Source: Oegoconia quadripuncta
Taxonomy: Eukaryota; Arthropoda; Insecta; Lepidoptera; Autostichidae
Direction: 5' to 3'
DNA length: 64,000 nt
Assembly: GCA_949316235.1 (NCBI GenBank)
Contig: OX438744.1
Coordinates: 31,306,778 to 31,370,777 of the forward strand
Shown: in pieces, positions 1 to 12,867 of the stretch
Layout of the letters: every line of letters begins with the position of its first letter
Position numbering within the stretch: position 1 is the first letter of the stretch
Position numbers and translations under genes: made by a program
Notes under the pieces: model-generated
Told to the model about the DNA's origin: nothing
Database searches by the model: none
Seen by the model: the letters and a program-made list of their open reading frames with translations, nothing else

Positions 1-670
1 GTTGTCTAAAACCGACTCCGGCACAGAAGCTGTATCCGTTGGCAGGAATTGCAGATTTTCGGCGAGAAATAGCTAGCTCCATTGGGTGAGCTAAACTTGA
101 GAATGATGCTCGCCACCCTATGCACCAGTACTCAACAGTGCCTCAAAGACTCCAGAGTCGTAATGACTTTTTAAAATGCGTTGCACCCATACAAAGTGGC
201 GGCAGAGATGCTCACTTGCGTCGTTCCTCCCGCTCGAGGAGTCTTTTCCTCCTGTACACGATTTGCCATGGCCTACTGACAGCTGTACCTTTGACGACCT
301 CCTTAACGCCACAGAGACTGCTGTCAGAATGGCTAATTTTTGGTCCAATAAAATTTGTACTTATCTCGACTCGAAAGGAAGAAGAAAAAGTGACTTTGAA
401 AACTAGTGTGTTCGTGCTTCGAAAGTCGCTTTCCCGTTTTTTTTTTTTAAATTAGAGGCAGTGATTGAGCCAGGTTGGTGGCGATTTCAAAACCCTTCAA
501 GTGGCCAATAGTCTGACACAAATCCACCAATCCGCAGTGGGCCCGCGCGGTTGATTATGGCCGGTACCCTTTCCCACTGTGGCCCAACAGCGGAGACAGA
601 GGGAGTGTCATTTATTTTTCTTATGCTTACTCATAAGCATTTAGGTTAGGTTTCACACTGGCTTGGAACT

Positions 671-777
671 GAAATGTGTTATGTTTGCTTGCTTCTGTAA
701 CGTGTGTTTTATTTAACACAAGGGATGTTAATGACATAAAACACACGTTACAGAAGCAAGCAATCATTACACATTTC
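671..777. repeat. 107-bp hairpin, 42-bp inverted arms
   Basis: Arms 671-712 and 736-777 are complementary over 42 bp with only two or three mismatches, separated by 23 bp. The core is GCTTGCTTCTGTAACGTGTG. It may be a tiny MITE, but no clear target duplication is visible. Confidence 0.85.
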
Positions 778-1680
778 ATAGATTTTATAAGTATATGACA
801 CGACGTCGAGTTCTAGAGAATAATATTACACATATCTGAAACTTACTTCAACAAGGTCACCTATATAATAACATCAGTGAGGTCATTTGTAGTAACTAAA
901 TTACGTCATCGGTGAGTAAACTTCTTCTATTTAACTACAATCAAATATGGAGGAAATCTGTATATTACGTCACTTGATTTAAATATAAGGTCAAGTGAGA
1001 ATATAAACAATGTACAATCTGACTTGAGAACTAAGTAATGACGTGAATATGATGTCATTGAAAGACGTACAGTCGAATTCAAAAGTTCCATCCAAATTTT
1101 CAAATCAATTAAGAACAAATTATTGCCGCCACAGATAAACGAATGCAAGATAAATTATATTTGGAAATTATGTTAATTTGTTGGAGAAGTTTTACTCGTT
1201 TTTAATAAATATTATTGTAAGTATATTTTTTTTATATAAATATATTTGTACGCCGTCTAACTGCTAATAATTAATGTAAAATAGTCAACTGTAAAACAGT
1301 CAGTCAAAACTGGTCAACGACATGATGTCACATATGAACAAAACAACAAAAATTTATTTTATTTAGTAAAACAAACAGCTAACTATATGTATGAAGTACT
1401 GACAGTACAAAATATACTTAGGTAATAGCATAGCCAATGTTCTACACATTTTGATTTTAACTGTACAGGTGTTAATTGAAGTCGTTCTATTGTTCTGCGA
1501 TTCGCAGACCGACCTTCCGTTCAATCACACACCGGAGACGTCATTCCGAAATGACTTTTTTTGGTATGATTTTTGGTATGGTATGATTTTTTTCATATCT
1601 GCACATGGAAACTTCTGAGCTTGATAGATTGATATTAGCTATTAAGATGATCAATTTAAATTTAATATTTAGAGATGAAC

Positions 1681-1763
1681 TGTTGGTGTAGTCGTTAGAA
1701 ACTGACTGCTTTACCAAGAGGTCGCAGGTTCGATCCCGCTAGGGGCATATGTTTGTATGATGA
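1681..1763 (+). mobile_element. tRNA-derived SINE (family A), head only
   Basis: It contains an A-box-like TGGTGTAGTCGTTAG and a B box GGTTCGATCCC, then the family tail start GGGGCATATGTTTGTATGAT. It breaks off at 1763 and joins a LINE fragment. Confidence 0.7.
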
Positions 1764-1860
1764 ATACCTTCGTCCGCCTACGGACTTCCTCATTCCTGAT
1801 TCGATCACGTAGTGAAACTCCGAGCATCGCCCTCTATATAGAGTATCAGTATATACTGAG
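1764..1860 (-). mobile_element. LINE fragment
   Basis: CCTCATTCCTGATTCGATCA and CGAGCATCGCCCT match the LINE piece at 14480-14535 in this window. It lies directly after the SINE head, so the two are either a chimaera or abutting insertions. Confidence 0.6.
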
Positions 1861-1936
1861 AGACCACATTTCAGTGCTATAGTCATTACTGGTAACATAC
1901 TAAAGACTTTCGTCTTCAAGCACTGAGATATTTTTT

Positions 1937-2515
1937 CCAAATCAAATCAAAAATGTTTTATTTCGTAAGTTATAAGAATAACATTTGAAATCGTCATGAC
2001 ATACAGTTATCGCTCATTCACTAGGCAGTCTCCGCAGAGAAGAACGAGCAAGAAACTCCGTGGTTGCTCTTTTTAAATAAGTCAATACAAATACAATTTG
2101 AAATAATTGTAAAATTTATGATTCGACAAATAAGAATAAAATAAACTGGATATTGCCGAGCGGTTCATGTCCACGCATTCTTATCACCCAGATAGTCAGA
2201 AATTGTATAATAGCCTTTGGCACATAGTTTCCGTTTAATGGTTGTTTTAAATTTATTTAAAGGTAAATTTTGAATGTCTACCGGAACCTTATTGTAAAAG
2301 CGTATACATTGTCCCTTGAATGACTTAGTGACTTTGTGTAAACGACTGCTATGGACAGAAAGTTTATTTTTGTATCTTGTATTTACATTGTGTATTTCAC
2401 AATTTTTCCTAAACAAATGCAGATTCTTTCTTACGTACATTAAGTTTGTCTCAAAATACCTCATATGCGGCTGATGCACCATAATAAACACAAACAGTCA
2501 TAGTAAGGAACATCT
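1937..2515 (-). mobile_element. Non-LTR retrotransposon 3' end (RT C-terminus)
   Basis: On the minus strand, about 108 codons ending at 2165 encode KGQCIRFYNKVPVDIQNLPL and YTISDYLGDKNAW. This is the C-terminal tail typical of insect non-LTR reverse transcriptases (Jockey-like, by memory). It is followed by about 220 bp of 3' UTR towards 1937. The 5' end is truncated. Related pieces occur at 10695, 18680, 25230 and 29708. Confidence 0.8.
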
Positions 2516-2843
2516 TAGTTCTACAAATAACAAGTTCCAACTTAGCTGGAAGGCTTGTTAATTATACGCGAAACGTTGACCTTTGACATTATTGAACACG
2601 GCGTATTATTTTGCCTTGCCTAGAAATAACTACCAACTGTTAGTTCTGGTACATGTATTTAATTAAACACTTAATTGCATTATTGTTATGGTTCACATCG
2701 ACATGTTAACAGTTAATCGTGTTATGATACTCATATTTATAAATTGCAATAGAAATTGACATTACCAATCATGTATATCGATATTTGCGTACATGAACAT
2801 TATTAGTAAGTTTGCTAAATTTAGTTATGGTAAATTAGATTGA

Positions 2844-2963
2844 TGTCGATTCGGATGTACACCAACTAAACTAAAACCAGTTTTAAAGTACGTGGAACAT
2901 TACGATGCGACGGCACCACTCCAAAACTGGTTTTAGTTTAGTTGGTGTACATCCGAATCGACA
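2844..2963. repeat. 120-bp perfect hairpin, 41-bp arms
   Basis: Arms 2844-2884 and 2923-2963 are perfect complements (start TGTCGATTCGGATGTACACC) with a 38-bp loop. The identity implies a recent origin or ongoing homogenisation. No protein is encoded. A short MITE or snapback element is the likeliest explanation. Confidence 0.88.
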
Positions 2964-3069
2964 ACAGTATCTTCCTGTTTGTTACCTTTTCGCGACTAGC
3001 AGAATAGTAGCCTGAGGCCTGGAGAAATAACTGCTTTAAAATAATATGAGAGACCGCAAAGTAATTCCA

Positions 3070-3101
3070 CGCGGGCAAAGCCGCGGGCGGAAAGCTAGTT
3101 C
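3070..3101 (+). mobile_element. GCTAGT-ending repeat terminus (Helitron-like)
   Basis: ACGCGGGCAAAGCCGCGGGC then GGAAAGCTAGTT. It is a short hairpin followed by CTAGT, as in 3' ends of lepidopteran Helitron-like repeats. Matching ends occur at 28843-28877 (+) and 49370-49405 (-). The 5' extent is not clear. Confidence 0.5.
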
Positions 3102-6100
3102 GGTAATAAATGAAACCAGACACGTAATTTCCAGATGGATTTGCTAAAACAATATCTCTAATGTCATTTCGGAGAATACGTAAGTCATACATAACAATGC
3201 TTGCTGACTTAAATCTGTTTAATGTTGCATATTTTGAAACAGCGAATATTGTATTGTAGTTAAGCTCTTGCTCGAACATTAATATTCTCTTCCACCAAAA
3301 TTACCACATGAAAGAAATTCTAATTAGCTGAAACAGCAAATAATTCTTAACTTGTATGTCCATTGGCGATATAAACGAAGGACCCAACTGCCGTCTTGGG
3401 AAGGTCTTTGCCCGTCAAGTGACATAATAAGCTATCGGCAAAATGGATCTGGTGAACCATTACGTAAAATAAAAGACGGTTGCTATCCGACTTAACAAAT
3501 AAAGCAGTAATTTATGCTATGTCGGCGGACGCGGCGCCGGGCTTTGTTGCGGCCTCGTTTTTCGCCTTCGAATCAATTTCCACGATGACGTCACCTCGAT
3601 TCGTCCCTCTCCTCCCGCCGCACCCCGCTCTCCCTCTAACATCATACCCCACTAGGAACAGGGATACGGCTATTTCCGCTCCTTACATAGCGATGTCTTT
3701 CCATTTTGCTTTGTCTTGTACAAGTTTATGTGCTCCTCTTCCTCCACTTTTCAATGGATTTGTTAAGCCGCTGTCATGTATGATCTATCAGAGGTTTCAG
3801 ATTTATGACACAATCTTTATTTTACAACTAAATCACAAATTTTCATCAAGTTGCTTATATTTGTTATGAATTTGCCGAGATATTTAGAAATTACGATAGT
3901 TGCTGACCTTAATGGTAGGAAGTCACACGATGAGCCTGTTCTGAAACTTGAACAGAATTTGAGTTTATAAAAGCATAGACTCTTTAAGCAACTGCTGAAT
4001 AAACGGAAGCATCAAGAGTAAACTGTATACTTAAACCGCAAACCTTACCTTGCGCAAGTGCAATAGAAGCAAACCAGGTACACACAGTTTATGATTGAAC
4101 GCCAGGTATTTTCGTACCACCTCATATTAATACCTAAGATCAACTAACGAAAGACGAACGGTCTAAAACAAATAACCAATATGTTCTCAACATATGTTAC
4201 ACTGGCCCGTTATTGAGGTGCTACATCATTTTATTTACAGCTGTTGCAGGTTTATGTGGTCTGCAAGTAAACTGTACGAAACAATCGAGATATTTTGGTC
4301 ATGTTTATACGTCGAGTAGATATGAACTGCCCCAAGTGGGTTTATAAAATTTTTCTCAAACATGCATGGACATATTGTCATTACTTTCGAAAAAAGAACA
4401 CGCGAAGTATCTAATTTACGGACAGCAAAAAATAAATCCATTGCAGGAGCGTTTCCCTGCATTCTTTTGAGAAAAGCACTATATATGCCTCGGCGAAAAT
4501 GGCAATTATCTGTCTCGTATTAGTGAAGTCCTCGCCTGCGGCTCGGCCTTCAAACTCATACTCGACCTGCAATTGCCTATATCGCGGCCTTTGCAATAAT
4601 GTACTATTACGTGCCACTCCGCTAAACACTTACCAAAACTTATGAAAGCTCTATTTCAATCGGAAAGTATCGATGCTATACTGCTATAGTACGGAACTCA
4701 CATCGATGCATTTATTCAATTTAACTGATAATTATTTTAAACAATGTTACATAAACGCCATGATGTCACTCGTAGGTAATTGCCCTGAATTCATTATCTT
4801 CGTGTCAAAACTGTTAACAGGAATACCAGACGTGTTTTTATGATGATGGAACACGACATTTTTGAAATATCGCTATATTTGTAAACTACATATTAGTCGA
4901 ATAGAAAGTTTTTGGACATGAGCATGTTATAATAATATGTTGGATAACGACTTGAACTAATTTTGTATTAATCTAGTACTAGTTTTATTTATATGATTAT
5001 TAGGTGTATCCTACATTACGCAACATGATTTATGTACCACATGTCGCCTACTAAAATCAACCAATCACGACCTTGTTGTAGGTATTCTGTCAATATCGCC
5101 AACACCACTTCAGCTTTATCTATTTTAGTTCTGTCACTTTAATTTACTTCATTCAGTAATCATAACCTGAAAGGAATTTAATTCACAATCTTTTATAAAT
5201 GTCATGTGACAAGCTTGCGTGCAAAAACCAATGAAAATGTTATTTTGAAAGCTTTGTCGTCCTTTTTGTATTCACGGAATTAGAAAAGGACGACTAGAGC
5301 TTCATTTTAGGCATATGGTACGGAAGTAGTCTCCAGTATGTATGGTATTAATTTTTTACTAGTTTTTAATTAACGAAAAGAAAGGAAATCAAAGTTGACA
5401 ACTAGATGTCATTAATTATAAGACTCATTAACTTTAAATAGTCGATATTTTTACAGTCTACATACATGTCTCTGATATCTGCAACATGTCCGTATACATG
5501 CAGCATGCTGATGATATCTTGTCACCTTTGTATTGCCTAATGAACGGTACACCTAAGTCACATGATTTCTGATATTCCCAGACATTATAGAAACGAATTC
5601 CCGAGACATGTTTTGCGACGATCAGAAATAGAACGCAGCGGTACTATGCTAGTTCCCTGTGACGCGGCACGAATTTTCATCCCGCTCTGTCTCGCAACCT
5701 GGAGATATACCTTTCTTGTTCCTTCTTGCTCGGTTCATTGTTTCGAGCCGTAGCTCGGTTGGCCGGCGGACTGAAATAGGTCGGGAGCGTCCGAAACAGA
5801 CGGTTCATGCTATCGAAATCCATTGCGAGGTCACTGTCGAACGATCACGACAGAACACGGCTACTGATATTTTTACAATCGTGATTAATAACGCGACATT
5901 GCTAACAGTTGCATCGTTTTTAAACGAGTGTCAATATCTAAATTCAAACTAATTATAACTGACTGAAAATAGAAGCAATAACACACACATTGTTCCGTCG
6001 AACGGCAAGCAATCAGCGTATTGTTTCCATAACTGTAGCTTTCGTATTATGTAACAAATTGTATTGCACTCAGAGCACATTTGCCCGCGTCACAATACGG

Positions 6101-9020
6101 AGAGTACCGCGTAATGGCGCCCATTTAGCCGGCATCTCGAACCTCCACGTAATTGCCGGCCCTTTGTAATCCTCCGGGTAATCTGGCTAAGAAGATTAGT
6201 GGCTGTATTTAAGGTTGAAAAATTCTATCCAATCGAGTTAAATTCACGACCTACTCGATATCGTCGTATCGATTTATATTTTGTGATAACGTAACGGCAC
6301 TGCTGAAAAGCGATTAACCCTGATTAATATAGAAATGTTACCGAAACAAAAAAAGAGGTCAAACAACTTGCCAGGGATTATTAATTTCCTAAACTGTTGT
6401 AGTGACCTTCAAGATAATGTTGGCTGGCACTCCGACGACGACGGACGGACGGTCGCTCCCAGACAGGCAATATCTCTGGCGTCTCCCGAGTAGGCGCGGG
6501 ATCCAACGACGCTACTATCTAATGAACTGTGTTTAATGCTAAGACCAGTAATTCGACATTTTTGTGATCGTTTCTCAGATGCAAACTTACAAATTCTTTA
6601 AAGAACTTGCTGACTTCGTTTAAACTTCTGCCTTTAATTTTTATTGCCAGTTTTTATTTACATGTAAATGTTATGTTTATACTAGCAAGAAATGTTTTTA
6701 TTAATCACTGTAATGGCTTGATTTTTCGGGCGTTGTCCTCGAAGGTTGTTAATTCATTTTTAGGGCATCGTGTAATTAACTTTAATGTTACGCTGTCACA
6801 CTACTCGTACTACGATAATTCATGTTTTAAGAATTTATGTTTCCTCGTGTTTTGTACTAGTAGTAACTATAGCGTTAATCTCATTTTTTATTTCATCCAC
6901 AGCATGGTTTCTTGTTTTATTGAACTTGTCAGATGGCATAACATTCTTTGTATACTTATTGTAAGATTGTCATAAATTTCGATAAGCCCTTCCATTTTGA
7001 ACGTCACAAGGACGTCAATTTGGCTAGTTGACTCATTTACGTAACTTTGCCAATTTCGGTTATCTTTTTCATGAATCTCTGATAAGGTGGCTCGGTTTAT
7101 AAATTTTTGACGATGGTGATAAATAAACCATGAGGGTAAAGTGTACGTAGCAACTAAATCATCTTTCGATACACATTCTCGTTCAGAAACGTTCCAACGT
7201 CGGCTACCACTGATTTATTTACAGCATTTCCGGAATATTTAGGGGTGCCAGTTTCTAAACACGATTTTTATTTTTCCCGTAGAGCGGTCTCTCGGGTATT
7301 AACCCCACTTACCGTGTTAACTCCCATCGCTGTTTGTTTCCGTGAAATACTTTTTGTCAAAACTAACAGAAGATTTATAACTTGCATATGTAAGTCCTTA
7401 CGATCAATACAGCTTCAAAGGGGTTTGTCGAAGATAAAACCGTTCCAAAACAAAAAGGCATTCCGCCTGAGGTCGTAAATCCACGGAAAATCGGTTCGGT
7501 GCAGCGTTGCCAAACCTCGGTTCTTCCCGGTCACATTTGCACATCTAGAATTTGTTCGCCCTTTGGCAGGCGCCGTTGCTTACAAGACCAGTCAACCTAG
7601 ACGCCTGGCAGTTCATTGCGTTCCATTGCTATGATCACTTTAGTCAAGCACAGAGCGTTGCGAGGGGTGTCTCCAACATTGGCCAAGCTATACTTGGCAC
7701 ACCACAGCTACAGGATTAATGTTTTACTTGCGTTGCTGACTGTGTTTAGTGTTGGTAAATAATTTGTATTTGTAATGTCATCCCCAGAGGAGTAATGCCA
7801 AGTTTCCAAATATGTGGTATTGCGAGATTAAGAGTGTCATCGGATTAATTTGGAGATTACGTCTATCATACTTATTGCCAAAACCGCCGCGTCCTATTCT
7901 TCAAAAGGCATTCGTTATATTTTTTTCTACGTCATGTTTTATTATTGTCCGTCGGATGGGGTTTCGCATTGAAACACCAGTGACAAGACTTGTTGTTCCT
8001 ATTCGTCTTGCATTAATTAGATCTAAATCGTTGAGATTAATGGCATGATTGGTCCCTTTTGACCAGTACATCCCTCGTCTCTGATATCAGAGCTAGGGTC
8101 TTGTTGTTCAATTATCTTACTGTGTTCCCTTAAGGTTTCCTTTTGTAAAATGTAATATTTTTCAAATTTTTGGCTTAGCTTTAACTTCAAAATCCATAAA
8201 CACAGTAACAGTATATAAACCCACTTCTGCAAGCAAGCCTCTCTCAAGGTTCGGTTTGCGTCATTTGTCACGGGAAAGTTTTACTCTAATCGCTACAATA
8301 TGACAATTACAGTTTATTAAATCACTCATCAAGGCTGTTTTATACAAGATGAGTATCCCGTCGTTGTCTTTTACGATCTACACGAGGTATTGAGTTGGAG
8401 TAAGAAGTTCTTTCAAATTATTATTCGAATTTACTGCTTTCTATCATCTTTTGAGCAATGTGTAATATAGTTTGTACGTATTAAAGTTTTTAAATTTTTG
8501 TAGTTCATAGTTTGGTTTGTACATATTATATATCTTGTTCAGCATACATAACGTCCCTTCTTAGGGACGCCATGTTCTTACATGGCGTCGATTCTGATGA
8601 CGCTTCTTTAAACTAATTTTATTGTCGTGCCATCTCTTTCTTCCGGGAATAATAAAAACGGGATAGTACCACATTAAAATTAGATTTAGTTTAGTGAAGT
8701 GTCGTCATTAATCACTAGCATAGAAACAACAGCGATAAACAGCCAAAATTGGCACGTCCCCGTGCTGTCAAATAAAATAGAATTGCGATCAAAGCCCTTA
8801 GTGAAAATCGCCAACAGGAATTCTCTGCAGCTCGTGTCGTGACGCTTTTGACGTCTGTAAGACGTCAATACGGTCAACATGACGCTAGAAGTCTTCCAGA
8901 CGTTCGGCTATCACAATTAAAATACCTTTGGTATGAAGTCGTGACGTCGACAGTGTATTTTCGATCCGCCGCGACAGAAAAATGTCAGAAAGTGATATTT
9001 TACTATTACCTATTTGGAAC
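3102..9020. other. Gene-free, mostly single-copy stretch
   Basis: I see no convincing exon or long transposon here. It has several GC-richer blocks (3520-3680, 5640-5880, 6085-6190, 6425-6510, 7490-7690) in AT-rich DNA. Open frames, including 129 codons at 3480, have no recognisable domain and no splice context. Regulatory or untranslated sequence is possible. Confidence 0.5.
3586..3593. promoter_or_regulatory. Palindromic CRE-type site TGACGTCA
   Basis: A perfect TGACGTCA lies in a GC-rich block (3520-3680), which fits a CREB/ATF site near a possible promoter. No TATA box or transcript evidence supports it. Confidence 0.3.
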
Positions 9021-9024
9021 TGTG

Positions 9025-9310
9025 CCCGTTATTATCGAAAGTTACAACCTGTTTCATCTAATACCGTCACTCATCGTTGACTTACCTTTTGACATAACCA
9101 TTGATTCTCAATTTTTCTTGATACTTTTTCAAATTTTTCTTGTTATCGAAAGTTACAAACACTTTCATCTACCACTGTCACTCATCGTTGATTTAACTTT
9201 TGACATTACCATTGATGTTCATTTTTTCTTGATACATTTTTAATTTTTTCTTATTATCGAAAGTTACTACCTGTTTCATCTAATAACGTCACTCATCGTT
9301 GACCTAACTT
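9025..9310. repeat. 111-bp tandem repeat, about 2.5 copies
   Basis: TTATCGAAAGTTAC starts units at 9032, 9143 and 9254, exactly 111 bp apart. Each is followed by TTTCATCTA and GTCACTCATCGTTGA. Because 111 is divisible by 3, the repeat prolongs a 134-codon open frame that I do not regard as a gene. Confidence 0.9.
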
Positions 9311-9691
9311 TTCCTATTCCTATATGCTTTATTTTCAAAAATCACACTGATTCGTTGCTCTTCACCGTGTATTAAGACTAGCTGATTTTGTTCCTCAACA
9401 AATTTGCAAAGTATCTTTTCTTATCGCTTTACGGGAAAAGCTCAACTTGATACGTCAAAGGTCAAGTTACGAAATTATCTTATTAACAGTAATAATATCA
9501 GAACAGAAGCGTTACTCAAGATATCAAAGCTCTTGCTGCTCTATCTATTAAATCTATCATTATACAAGCAACACTTTGGTATATTTTGACCTAATTAGGC
9601 ATTAGATACGACCCCTATAAGTACTATATAATTTCCTTGTATAAAGAGTATTTGTTTCATTGATTGCAATTGATGATCTATTGATGACAGT

Positions 9692-9925
9692 GGTGGCCCT
9701 GCTCTAGAAACCAACGGTTGCGGGTTAGAATCCCGCAAAAGGCATATGTTTGTATGAGTAATACGCACATGTGTACCCAAGTTATGTATGGTAGCATTTA
9801 TAATATGTATATATTTACAAAGAAAAATGCATTCGTATATTCATCATCCGATATCCATAGTACAAGCCTACTGATGGTGCTGGGTCTATGTCCAATGATA
9901 TTAAGATTTATTAATCATACACACA
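9692..9925 (+). mobile_element. tRNA-derived SINE (diverged family A)
   Basis: The head CAGTGGTGGCCCTGCTCTAG and GCGGGTTAGAATCCCGC is followed by GGCATATGTTTGTATGAG and a tail with ATCCATAGTACAAGCCTA. The B box has one mismatch (GGTTAGAATCC). It is near full length. Confidence 0.7.
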
Positions 9926-10694
9926 CTTCTATCACTTAGATAACCAAATCTAGATGTGAGACTCCCATTTGCGATTTGCACTGACTTCTACAAAAGGCAT
10001 CGTCGTGATTACCACGTCGTAGAATTTTGAAAGAAGTTCTACATCTATAATAATTTCCTAGAGCACAAAACGAATCTAAAATTATTCTCCCTTCGTTGAG
10101 ACAAACGACCGAAATAATAACGATCATACCTCGTGTAAACAAACAGACGAGACAGATGTTTAAGCTTTATAGCAGACGCGAAACTGCGGTCGCGGCAACT
10201 GTTAATCTGTATGTGTTTTGGTGAACCTCAAAATAGTATTACAAATACAATAGCGTCATGTAATTTAAAAGGTTGTGACGTAGAAGGAATTGTTTAGTTC
10301 AAATTCTCATGCCAATATTATTGTTTAGAAAAGTGTCGTTACATTCCACTAAGTAGAAAAAAGATAGGATAATTACAAGACACATGCAGGATCTTACAAA
10401 AATAAATACGAAAATAAAAAAAAACGTATGCAGTGGTAATCAAAATGGTTGTAGAATTGTAGGTACTGTTTGAACTTGGCTAATATAGATTTTCTGGAAA
10501 TTAGAAATAAAATGAAAATAATTTTTTTGGCAGAATACAGTTTATGAGGTCTTATAGAAATTTTCGAATCATGAATACATGATTGCATGCATATTCAATA
10601 TGAATGAAACTATTAAGAAATTCGATGCATTTAAAAATTAATCATTTACTATAAACGCAGGAATGTAAAAAATGAGACCAAACCAACAAATAAG
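9926..10694. other. AT-rich stretch without recognised features
   Basis: Nothing coding or repetitive was recognised. Short A/T runs occur near 10410-10430. Confidence 0.5.
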
Positions 10695-10739
10695 GTTCCA
10701 GTGGACATTCAAAATTTACCTTTAAATAAATTCAAACGA
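10695..10739 (+). mobile_element. Short LINE RT fragment
   Basis: It encodes KVPVDIQNLPLNKFK, identical in that stretch to the RT tail on the minus strand at 1937-2515 but in opposite orientation. Only about 45 bp remain. Confidence 0.75.
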
Positions 10740-11029
10740 GGGAGAAAGAGACGCTGCACTGTCGCGACATAGAGCCCATGATAATGATAGAATTACAAAT
10801 TGTATATCGCCATGTAACTACGGAACAAGGAAACGCAAATTTTCTCCATCTGCCATGATGTGCAACGAAAAGACGAAACTTGGGACACGAGAAACTCTGT
10901 CCAGTGACTGTAGGCCTGCAGAGTAGTTTCGTATATCTTTTACCATATAAGTACATTATAGGAAACCATTCTGATCAGTCAGCAATTTAGAATGAAAAAT
11001 TGGGAATACATGTTTCATCAACACCAGCC

Positions 11030-11135
11030 CGTATAAACATCCCACTGCAGGGATATAGGCCTTCCCTCGTATATGAGGGAGTATGGGCCTTCGTCCGCCA
11101 CGCTGGCCCAATGCCGGTTGGGGACTTACATGATT
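11030..11135. repeat. Dispersed repeat fragment
   Basis: CCCACTGCAGGGATATAGGC and CCGGTTGGGGACTTACATGA look like a common lepidopteran dispersed repeat that I recognise by motif only. Confidence 0.4.
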
Positions 11136-11350
11136 GAAAGGCCAATATCTATTTATTGCATTCAATTGGAATGTTGTCAACTTTTTCATTCACAAAAGCA
11201 CTTACGTAGTCGCGTTGTAGTTTTTATACACTTCGTTTTTAGTAGCATGCAATTGCAATTTATGATCAAACTTTATAGGTAATTAAAGCTTTTAGAACTG
11301 CAGTAAATCAATATTTCTTTAAGCAATGTGAGGTAGTTGTGCAGACAATA

Positions 11351-11610
11351 ATAAATAAATAATAAATATCTTTGGACATACACACAGAGCCATCTAGTTC
11401 CACACTAAGCAACTAGGCTAGTATTATGGATACCAGATGGTTGATAAACTACACAAATACATTTTTTTTAAACATAAATAAATGAAAAACATCCATAACT
11501 CGGGAACACATGTCTGTATTCATCATACAAACTTATGCCCCTAGCGGGATTCGAACCCGCGACCTTTTGGTATAGCAGTCAGAATTTTTAACCACTACAC
11601 CTTATGTACG
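11351..11610 (-). mobile_element. tRNA-derived SINE (family A), near full length
   Basis: Read on the minus strand it has GTAGTGGTTAAAAATTCTGA, then GCGGGTTCGAATCCCGC, GGGGCATAAGTTTGTATGAT, a body with CATCTGGTATCCATAATACT, and an ATAAATAAT-type tail. It matches the copy at 34481-34747. Confidence 0.85.
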
Positions 11611-12475
11611 AGTAACAGGTAGATAAGTAGAACATAATGACATAAATAGAGACAGTTGCAAGAAACTTCGTAACTACGCAAACTTTACATTGTCAGGGAA
11701 AGGCCGAGTTGACAACATTGTAGATTTAATCAAGTTCCGAACTTGACCGGGGTCTTATCTTCGGATATCTTTTGGGGAAGTTACCCCTTGTGGTTTTGAC
11801 CCGAGGGTTGACATAGATTAACAGTATCAACTCGATTTTGAGATCCGAAATTCGATTATTATGATATTGTTTGGGTTATCGATTAATTTGGTTTTCTACA
11901 TAAGCGACCTGGTAATTAGGGCAAATCTTCCCTTGAAAAGCGATGCAAATCTTATCTCGGGGAGGCCTTGATCCAGCAATAGATAAGCTATGACGTAACG
12001 GTTATGGGCTTTGTGATAAAAATCCTGATGCAATCAGAGAGGTGTTACAAGATTGTAGCTTTTGTCTGTCTGTGGCATCGTAACCTTAATGCGGTTTTTT
12101 TTTTCATTTGAAAGCTGGGTTTAGTTTTGACTTCTTATGACTTTTGTTCTTGGTGTAAGCATGATGGTGGAATAAATTTGTTTAGTTATTCTAGCAAAAT
12201 GAAAGTATACCTTAAGCAATTGCATTATCTCTCAGTGTTGTAATGTCCCACACGTCCCAAAATACCACCCTTTGATAGGCACAACCGCAATGTCTACAAT
12301 TTCAATAGGAGTTAGGTGCAATCTCCCAAAAACGCTTCAATTTCGAACTTTACTTACTGGCCTATAAATACCTAGATATGCTCCAGTATACATAGTACGT
12401 ATATGTCGTGGACATGCAATTAAATGAATAGGCTGATCGTTATGTGGGGCGGACATTACCTGCATTATTGAAAAA

Positions 12476-12665
12476 AATAGCTTTCTGCCCGCAGCTTCGT
12501 CTGCGTGGAATAACTTTATCGCGGATATCTGTAATTTGTTTATCCCGTGGGAACTACAAACTTTATCGGGTAAAAAATACGCTATGTCTTAATCTAGGGT
12601 ATATTCTACCTATATACCAAATTTCATCCAAATCCGTTCATCCGTTTCGCCGTGATGGAGCAACA
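12476..12665 (-). mobile_element. GCTAGT-family repeat fragment (Helitron-like)
   Basis: TAGCTTTCTGCCCGCAGCTT, then CCCGTGGGAACTAC and CATCCGTTTCGCCGTGATGG. The order of motifs matches the longer copy at 49373-49610. Confidence 0.55.
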
Positions 12666-12867
12666 ATTATTACATTAGATGCACTGCCCAGAGGGGAGGC
12701 CCTCTGCGTGTACCAACCTGCTCTGACCAGCAGTTTTCTGTAAAAGCGGAAATTACATACGTTACGAGCCAGCTAAGTATTCAATTGAATATTGCTAATG
12801 TAGCCATGTGATACGACATATAATACCATCAGTACCGCTCATTCTTTTTCTTTTTTTATATGCAGGA

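Noticed and set aside
3480..3869. 129-codon open frame in a GC-rich block
   Set aside because: It has no recognisable domain, low-complexity Pro/Ser runs and no supporting splice or promoter context. Kept only as possible regulatory DNA.
3987..4025. Candidate first PMCA exon (a frame with FKQLLNKRK)
   Set aside because: It resembles the family only in three residues, runs into a stop, and has no donor in the needed phase.
8839..9243. 134-codon open frame
   Set aside because: It is produced by the 111-bp tandem repeat, whose unit is divisible by three.
9025..9310. CRISPR-like array
   Set aside because: Only 2.5 contiguous units of 111 bp without unique spacers in a eukaryotic genome. It is an ordinary tandem repeat.
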